From NCBI RefSeq assembly GCF_027579695.1, contig NC_083570.1, forward strand, positions 96,041,463 through 96,105,462: a DNA stretch of 64,000 nucleotides, written 5' to 3'. Source of the DNA: Neoarius graeffei (lineage: Eukaryota > Chordata > Actinopteri > Siluriformes > Ariidae). The translations under genes were made by a program, and so were the position numbers. The notes below the pieces were generated by a model. That model saw only the letters and a program-made list of their open reading frames with translations, made no database searches and was not told where the DNA came from. The first letter of the stretch is position 1, and every line of letters begins with the position of its first letter. This document shows positions 57,775-64,000 of the stretch, piece by piece.

Positions 57775-58718
57775 GGCCCCGGTCACACCGCCCGAACTTT
57801 GCTGGAGCGTTCCTGGAGCGGTGAAAAAAATTCATCACCGCTCGTAACCGTTCACCACCATTTAACAAAAGTTGGCCCCAGTTAAAGCAACGCCGTATAC
57901 GCTCGGCCACCGCTGATGTTTCTCGAGGGGCCCTCCTACCGCTCCGAAAGTTTTGAGCTGCACAAAATATTGCGAGCGGTGAGGAGGGGGCAATTTTCCG
58001 CCCCAGCAAAGTTCACCCCCGCTCCACCAACGCCCAGTCAAAGTTTGGCACCGCTAGACACAAGTTCGTGGACGCTTGGGTCCGCTAGGCCAACGCAGAA
58101 ATCTTGAACGCTGGACCACCGCTGCTTCGCCAGCGTTGCCTGGGCGGCGATTAAATGTTGCACAAACTTCGGTGGAGCGGTTGTAAGCATTTTACGAGCG
58201 GACACGGGGTTGCTGGAACGGTGTCGGGCGTTGAAGCAGCTATCCATAGCGGCGATGAACTTTGGTTTGGCGTTGGTATAGAGGTGTCGGAGCGGGACCA
58301 GAATTTGGCTATAAATACGGGGAGAAATGGACCAGGAGCTCATTTGGAATCGAGCTGCCGTTGAGTTCAGACCTCATCTATATCAAATTTGCTCAAAGTT
58401 ACAGTAAAACTGTATCACCATGGATGCTGAGAGATTTGCTATGATTGGTGCTAAACCAACTTTATACCCCCGCCGAGCCAAAGCCCGCATGCGCAGAACG
58501 CCGCTATACCAACGCTCGCATCACCGCTAAACCAACGCTCGCTACCGCTAAACCAACGCTAAAGCAACGCCGGCTTCAGCGGTGCACCGCTAAGCCAACG
58601 CCCGTGTTTTCGATTTTTTTCCCATTTTGTGCGCGGTGACAAGCGTTGTCGAAATTCAGCCCCCCTCCCTACCGTTCAAGGAACGCTCCAGCAAAGTTCG
58701 GGCGGTGTGACGGGGGCC
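57775..58718. mobile_element. GC-rich Harbinger-like MITE, TSD TAC
   Basis: Ends ggccccggtcacaccgcccg and cgggcggtgtgacgggggcc are near-perfect 39-bp inverted repeats, flanked by TAC (57772-57774 and 58719-58721). The inside is built from repeats of ccgctaaaccaacgct-like and agcggtg-like words. No ORF. Confidence 0.93.
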
Positions 58719-60070
58719 TACCCAGACCAATGCACAGGGTCTTATTGCACAGTCCCCACTACACAGTCCAGGAAAGCAGGGGTCAGTATCAGTAATGTTC
58801 TAGTACAGTGATCACACTATTGGACAGACAGTGATCACACTATTGGACAGACATCCCCCCTACCCCCAGCCCACACACACGCACACACAGCCTGCGGCTA
58901 CAGGCACACACACACATACCTCCAGGTTTCCCAGCCTGGGGGGACCACTGGCATCTCACAGTTCAGCACATCCTGAAGTAATGAGGGGGGGCAGGTGATG
59001 CATGGAGTTCAAAAGTCTGATGGCAGTAGGATAGAAACTGTTCTTCAGTCTTGTAGTGCGGCTGCGCAGCGTCCTGAAGCGTCTGCCAGATGGCAGCATG
59101 GTGAAGAGCCTGTGACCGGGGTGTGTGTGATCCTTCAGTATGTTTATTACTCTGTTTGTGCAGCGTGTGTGATGGATCTCCTCAAGTGTGGGGAGTTGAC
59201 TGCCAATGATCCTCTGTGCCGTTTTAATGATGCGCTGTAGTGTCTTCTTGTTATTGGAGGTGCAGTTGGAGTACCATGATGTAATGCAGTATGTAATGAC
59301 TGATTCAACAGTGCAGCGGTAGAAATTGATGAGCAGATTTTGTGGTAATTGGGCCTTCTTCAGTGTCCGCAGGAAGTGCAGCCTTTGGGCCCCCTTTTTG
59401 GCTATTGCCGAGGTGTTGGTGGCCCATGACAGGTCCTGGCTTATGTAAACTCCCAGGAACCTAAAGCTCTGCACCACCTCCACTGACTCCCCTCCAATGC
59501 TGATGGATTGGTGGTGGTTACCCTGGCCACGCCGCCTGAAGTCCAAGATCACCTCCTTCGTCTTCTTGGAGTTCAGGGCCAGGTTGTTATCTTGGCTCCA
59601 ACGTGCCAGGTGCTCCACCTCTTCCCTGTAGGCCGACTCGTTGTTGTTGGAAATCAGGCCAATCACAGTTGTATCATCAGCAAACTTCACGATTGTGTTC
59701 GTGCTGTGCTTAGGAACACAGTCATGTGTGAAGAGGGAGTAGAGAAGGGGGCTGAGCACACATCCCTGCGGCACGCCTGTGTTCAAGGTGATGGGTCTTG
59801 AGTGGAGTTTGCCCATGCGCACAGACTGAGGTCTGTTACTGAGGAGGTCCAGTATCCATCTGCAGAGCTGGGGACTGAAGCCGAGGTTGTACAGCTTAGT
59901 GGCCAGCTTGAGAGGGGGGGATGGTGTTAAACGCCGAGCTATAGACCCTTTTCATGTGACGTCGTGACAAACGCGGCCACCATTTTGGACATGTACTACC
60001 AGTAGTTTACCACAGCCAACACTGAGGAATGGCAGCAAAGAAAGTTTTTACTTTCAGCAAGACTTCCATC

Positions 60071-60234
60071 ATGCCACTATATTGTTGTGCACCTGGATGT
60101 AGTAACCATCAACAAACAAGGCAAGGTTTATCATTTTATCGGATCCCGACGGAGAAGATGGATAGCGGCCATTAACAGGAAAGATTGGCAGCCCTCGGCA
60201 TACCAACGCTTGTGTAGTGACCACTTTGTTGGAG
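60071..60234 (+). pseudogene. THAP-domain exon, one frameshift
   Basis: ATG 60071 reads MPLYCCAPGCSNHQQTRQGL then SFYRIPTEK. After a small indel near 60150 the next frame reads RRWIAAINRKDWQPSAYQRL then CSDHFVGG. All four C2CH ligands (CxxxxC, C and H in CSDH) are there, and a donor gtaaga follows at 60235. The shift kills this copy. Confidence 0.82.
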
Positions 60235-60504
60235 GTAAGACGTATAAAATTAGCCAGAAAAGGCATTACATTGGTGTTAACATTCTGTGTCGGCGAGTGT
60301 GTAACCAAATAGGTTAAAATAACCCATTGTAACCTCTTTGTTCTTCTGTAGTAGCTATTGTTGACTAGCTAATGTCAACAAGTAGCTGGTATGTTACTGT
60401 AGCAATGTTTACGTTCAGTCATTTGGATGACTGTTAAAACCTTTCAGTCTCAAGTTTTTCCTTTACTGTATTTACTAGTTTACTGTAATTATGATTCGGC
60501 AGCT

Positions 60505-60842
60505 ATTTACACCGGATCCAGTATAAATAGCTGCCGGAGCCAACGTCCGAGGTTCCGGAGAGCGCTCCGGCTTGCTCCCCCTCAAATTAAGCAGCGCACG
60601 CCGGCTTGCTCCCGGAGTGCTCCGGCCGAGGTTCCCCTCAAATTAAGCAGCGCGCGCCGGCTTGCTCCCGGAGTGCTCCAGCCGAGGTTCCCCTCAAATT
60701 AAGCAGCGCGCGCCGGCTTGCTCCCGGAGTGCTCCGGCCGAGGTTCCGGAGCACACTCCGGCCGAGGTTCCCCTCAAATTAAGCAGCGCGCTCCGGCTTG
60801 CTCCGGAGCAAGCCGGAGCGCGCTCCGGAACCTCGGACGTTG
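60505..60842. repeat. GC-rich minisatellite, about 57-bp units
   Basis: Four to five copies of a unit with cctcaaattaagcagcgcgc and ggcttgctcccggagtgctc. The array is bounded by inverse copies of ccaacgtccgaggttccgga (60540 and 60823), so the whole could fold back. Confidence 0.92.
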
Positions 60843-60854
60843 GCGTATATGTGT

Positions 60855-61140
60855 ATGGCGATGGGTTTTTAATGACATAGGTATACAGATCATGTGGGCC
60901 GAAGTCAGGTAAAGACGAGGGCTTCGTGTACTTCCGTACGTCAGTGAACAATCCTGGTGGAAGCAGGTAAACGTTGTCCTCTAAGCCTGCTAACCTCAAT
61001 TTTTGCAAATACCTCTCCCTCTGCTCCCCCTGTAAATGCCCTACGTCGCTGGATAGTGAAGGTATTTTCTGCATCTCGCTCCTTTTTCTTTTATGTTTTT
61101 CGTTTGTCGCCTTCCTTGCATTCAAACTGATTCGAGCCAA
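60855..61140 (-). CDS. Exon of a probable SWIM/YqaJ-type protein, antisense
   Basis: From M at 61140 it reads MARISLNARKATNEKHKRKR, then LEDNVYLLPPGLFTDVRKYT, then DLYTYVIKNPSPYT. The NPSPYT ending parallels HPSPF in the exon at 31056-31301, and both face a THAP exon. No downstream exons exist here. Function is unassigned; the family link is from memory. Confidence 0.5.
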
Positions 61141-63153
61141 AGTCCACTACATGTCCAAAATGGTGGTCGTGTTTACGAAGGTCACGTGACTGAAAAGGGT
61201 CTACTGTATAGTCAATGAATAGCATATGCACATAACTGTTTGGTTCATCCAGGTGTGAGAAGGCAGTGTGAAAGGCCCATGAAATACCGTCCTCCGTTGA
61301 TCTGTTAGTCCTGTATGCAAACTGATGTGGGTCGAGGGATGGGGGGGTGTTGGATTTGATGTGAGCTAGCACCAGTCGTTCAAAGCACTTCATCACAATG
61401 GGCGTGAGTGCTACTGGGCGATAGTCATTCAGAGACTTGATGGCCGCCTGCTTGGGGACAGGAACAATGGTGCTGGTTTTAAGGCAGGTGGGGACTGCAG
61501 CTTGGTCCAGGGAGATGTTGAACAGGTTAGTGAAGACTGTGCTTAGTTGGCCTGCACAGTATTTTAGGACCTTTCTGGGAACTCCGTCTGGTCCTGGTGC
61601 TTTGCGAAGGTTAATGCTGCCGAGGGCCCACCTAACCTCGTGTTCGCTTAGCACCAGTGCATGTGATGCAGTGTCCATAAGTTCAATGGGGGGTTGGGGA
61701 ATGGGTCCCTCATCAAACCGTGCAAAGAATTTGTTGAGGTCATCAGGGAGGGTTGGGTTGTGAGAGCTGGGCAGACAGGGGTTGGTGCTCTTGTAATCGG
61801 TGTAGGATTTGATGCCCTGCCACATGTGTCTGGGGTCAGAGTCCACAAAGTGCTGCTCTATTTTTTCTTTATAGGAGTGCTTAGCTTCCCTGATGCTCCT
61901 CTTCAGGTTGGCCCTGGCTACTGTGTAGGCTGCCTGGTCGCCGGAGTGAAAAGCCTTGTCTCTGATTGCCAGCTGGTTCTGGACTTGTCTGTTCATCCAG
62001 GGCTTGTGATTTGGAAAGGTGCGAATGGTCTTGTGGGTGGTAACATTGTCTACACAGAAGCTAATGTAATCCAGAACAGAAGATGCATATGTATTTAGGT
62101 CTGATTGTCTATCCAAGGTAGAGATAGAATTAAAAAGTTCCCAGTCAGTGTCCTCAAAACAGTCTTGCAAGCATTCAATAGCTCCTTCAGGCCAGACTCT
62201 GATGATCTGGCTAGTAGGCTTTGACCTCGCAATGAGAGGCTTATATGCAGGGGTTAAGAACAGAGGAATGTGGTCGCAGCATCCGAGGTGGGGGGAGGGG
62301 GATGCCTTGTATGCGTTGGCAATGTTACAGTAAACAACGTCTAGTGTATTCTTTCCTCTGGTTGGAAAATCCACAAACTGATAGAATTTAGGCAGAACAG
62401 ACTTCAATTTAGCATGGTTAAAGTCTCCAGCTATAATGAACACAGCGTCGGGGTGAGAGTTTTGCAAGTCGCTGATGCTGTCATAAAGTTTGCTCAGTGC
62501 CATCTTAGCATTAGCTTGAGGAGGAATGTAAACAGTGAGGAGAAACACCGCAGTGAATTCTCTTGGAAGATGAAACGGTCTACATTGCAAAGAAATAAAC
62601 TCCAAATCCGGAGAGCAATGTTGTTCTGTGATAATAACAGAGGTACACCAAGAGTTACTCACATAAGTACACACACCTCCACCTTTGTATTTGCCGGAGT
62701 TAGCAGTTCGGTCGGCCCGGTATACAGTCCAGCCGGCAATCTGAATAGCCGAGTCGGGGATGTTAGCGTTTAGCCATGTCTCCGTGAAGAGTAGGGCACA
62801 GCTGTTCCACTTCTGTGTCGAGATCCTAAGTCTCAACTCGTCCATCTTGCTGGTTAAGGACTGGGTGTTCACGAGGACTAAGCTGGGGAGTGGAGGTTTG
62901 TGAGGGCAGTTTTTCAGCCTCATCTGGATGCCGCCTCTCTTACCCCGCTTCTTTCTCCTGTATCTCCTCCGACGATGGTATGACTTGGCTCGATTGTTTA
63001 CCCACGCAGGCACAGTGGTTCTAAGTAGTTCTTCAGGAATATCCGTGGGTGGTGGAGGAATAAAGCCTTCCAGTCCAATATCGGTGAGTTCTTCCAGACT
63101 GTAAACAATGCATGCTCTCACTGATTGTAGACTGTTGCTAATCCTTACTAGCC

Positions 63154-64000
63154 TTACCGCTGCCATACTGCCAAGAAGGGACCCAGCTGTTCCCAGAAAG
63201 TTGCATAAAACTCAGGGGGTATCCCATCAAAGCCTGGTGATTTACCCCTTTGCGTACTCTGTACTGCCACACTTAATTCCTCTATGGTAATCACTTTGTC
63301 TAAGTCAGCTGATTCCTCTACTGATAATTGAGGCAAGTTCAGCTGATTTAACCAACTGTCACAGTGGGTTTTGTCCAAAGAAACCTCTGATTCACATAAA
63401 TCGGAGTAGAAGGCCTGAAAGGTTTTATTGATCTCCTCAGGATCAGATCTGATGATGCCGTCTGTAGATTTAATGACAGGTATATCTGCAAAATGATCAC
63501 TGGACCTAATTCTCATGGCAAGTAAGTGACTAGGCCTAGCGCCGTGGAAATAGTAGCACTGTCTCGTCCTATGAATTAGAAATTCAGATTCCTGTTTCAG
63601 AATGTTGGTTATTTCTTTCTTGACCAGTGAGCGTTCCAAAGCTATTTGATCAGTGACATTTGTAGCAGTACGTCTAACCTGGTGAATTCAGTTTCAAGAT
63701 TTTGAAGCTGAAGTGACCTAGCTTTGTGTTTATTGGAACAGAATAGTATAGTATTGCTCCTAATAAAACCTTTTATTGCATCCCACAATATCCTGGGGTC
63801 TGCTACAGAGCCAACATTAAGTTCTGCAAATATCTGAAATTCTGTGATGAACTGAGCGATATAAGATTCATTTCTCAACAAAGAAGTATTGAAACGCCAT
63901 CTAACAGCACGTTGAGACAGTCTGCCAAGGGTGGTGGAGCAAAGGACACCTTTATGGTCAGACAATGCTATTGGAAGTAACACCGCCTTCTCAATGGAAT
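63154..64000 (-). pseudogene. L1/Tx1-like ORF2, linker and RT start, cut by window edge
   Basis: Frame 63983-63642 has LSDHKGVLCSTTLGR (end of endonuclease, SDH) and the linker; frame 63639-63154 has YYFHGARPSHLLAMRI, IEELSVAVQSTQRGKSPGFD and GIPPEFYATFWEQLGPFLAV. Homology ends at the inserted LINE's ATG. There is one frameshift near 63640. Confidence 0.87.

Larger units (their letters stand above)
59944..61206. mobile_element. TIR element with THAP exon and opposite-strand exon
   Basis: Ends gacccttttcatgtgac and gtcacgtgactgaaaagggt, with TATA at 59940-59943 and 61207-61210. Removing it rejoins the LINE codons FIDY and SSAFNT. Both ends carry inward ccaccattttggacatgta blocks (59979 and, inverted, 61150), a likely TIR-borne promoter. 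1,263 bp, no transposase domain. Confidence 0.88.
57342..63166 (-). mobile_element. L2/CR1-like LINE inserted in the L1/Tx1-like LINE
   Basis: On the minus strand it starts at or near ATG 63166 and ends with gacaataaagtactactact just before 57342, a short (TAC)n tail. It carries two DNA elements: a GC-rich MITE at 57775-58718 in the 3' UTR and a THAP-bearing element at 59944-61206 in the RT. Confidence 0.9.
58956..63166 (-). pseudogene. L2/CR1-like ORF2, nearly intact except one insertion and one 1-bp shift
   Basis: From MAAVRLVRISNSLQSVRACI, it has a basic PHRRRRYRRKKR-like stretch, the EEP endonuclease (LLFTETWLNANIPD, YKGGGVCTYVSNSWC, IIAGDFNHAKLK), the linker and RT (RKAPGPDGVP, YRPVALTPIVMKCFERL, HMLFIDY). 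After the inserted element it continues SSAFNTI, TGVPQGCVLSPLLYSLFTHD and VKFADDTTVIGL (FADD), and ends SGCAEL at 58956. A seven-C run near 59915 looks one base too long. Otherwise the frame is open over about 950 codons. Same LINE group as 14826-18265. Confidence 0.92.
54885..64000 (-). mobile_element. L1/Tx1-like LINE, antisense, split by a second LINE; runs off the window
   Basis: The 3' end on the minus strand is taataaaaacatttgatcgc then aaaaaac near 54890. ORF2 C-terminal parts are at 55212-57349 and N-terminal-side parts at 63154-64000. The gap is a later LINE insertion. About 55-60 codons of ORF2 between the two flanks appear missing. Confidence 0.87.

Noticed and set aside
60505-60842. 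CRISPR-like array or coding exon
   Set aside because: The units abut directly with no spacers, and the short ORFs through it are repeat translations.
1-64000. Bacterial operons, phage or conserved rRNA genes
   Set aside because: Introns, SINEs, LINEs and fish-type Tc1 elements throughout; no rRNA-like sequence seen.

Overview
This is vertebrate nuclear DNA, almost certainly from a bony fish. The base composition is AT-rich, microsatellites are common, and one four-exon gene has ordinary GT-AG introns. Most of the rest is made of transposable elements typical of teleosts: Tc1/mariner, hAT, PIF/Harbinger-like, piggyBac-like, RTE-like, L2/CR1/Rex1-like and L1/Tx1-like LINEs, Gypsy, and tRNA-headed SINEs. 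The commonest SINE has a tail reading 'aggataaagcggctagag' and resembles the Mermaid type known from catfish. That hints at a siluriform, but this is only a guess from memory.

Layout. 0-5 kb: a Tc1 relic, an interspersed repeat (here called R1), an antisense LINE remnant with a separate SGNH-type ORF1 piece, and a second Tc1 family. 6-9.5 kb: an antisense RTE-like LINE with few lesions. 10.2-11.8 kb: a complete Tc1 element with long TIRs and an apparently open transposase, next to an older decayed Tc1. 14.7-18.65 kb: a sense L2/CR1-like LINE interrupted by a TIR element whose 3-bp target duplication is exact. 21-24.4 kb: R1, then a Tc1-like relic that contains a hAT element.

24.5-26.1 kb holds the only convincing host gene, on the plus strand. 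It has a TATA box, four coding exons (44, 14, 51 and 35 codons, all phase 0), a signal peptide, and a 3' UTR full of ATTTA motifs. This is the gene plan of a short-chain four-helix cytokine; the cysteine context looks most like the IL-5/GM-CSF/IL-4/13 group. About 5 kb downstream, a decayed copy of its exon 1 and splice donor suggests an old tandem duplication.

26-33 kb: SINEs, one split by a Harbinger-like element, and a hAT-type element (8-bp TSD) carrying a THAP-domain exon plus a second exon on the opposite strand. 33-37.4 kb: a Tc1 relic split around an RTE-like LINE that itself carries a SINE. 38-43 kb: microsatellites, a mariner-type MITE and a TTAA-flanked element. 43.4-47.5 kb: a Tc1 copy, then two inverted Harbinger-like elements 46 bp apart, each with tandem copies of a promoter plus a THAP-like first exon. 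47.6-54.6 kb: a repetitive region, a TTAA element and a decayed Gypsy element with integrase upstream of reverse transcriptase. 54.9-64 kb: an antisense L1/Tx1-like LINE split by a second LINE, which carries a GC-rich MITE and another THAP-bearing element.

Apart from the cytokine-like gene, nothing looks like a host gene or operon. The coding sequences otherwise belong to selfish elements, mostly broken. The two observations most worth following are the cytokine locus with its relic, and the repeated 'THAP exon facing an opposite-strand exon' layout found in unrelated TIR elements.
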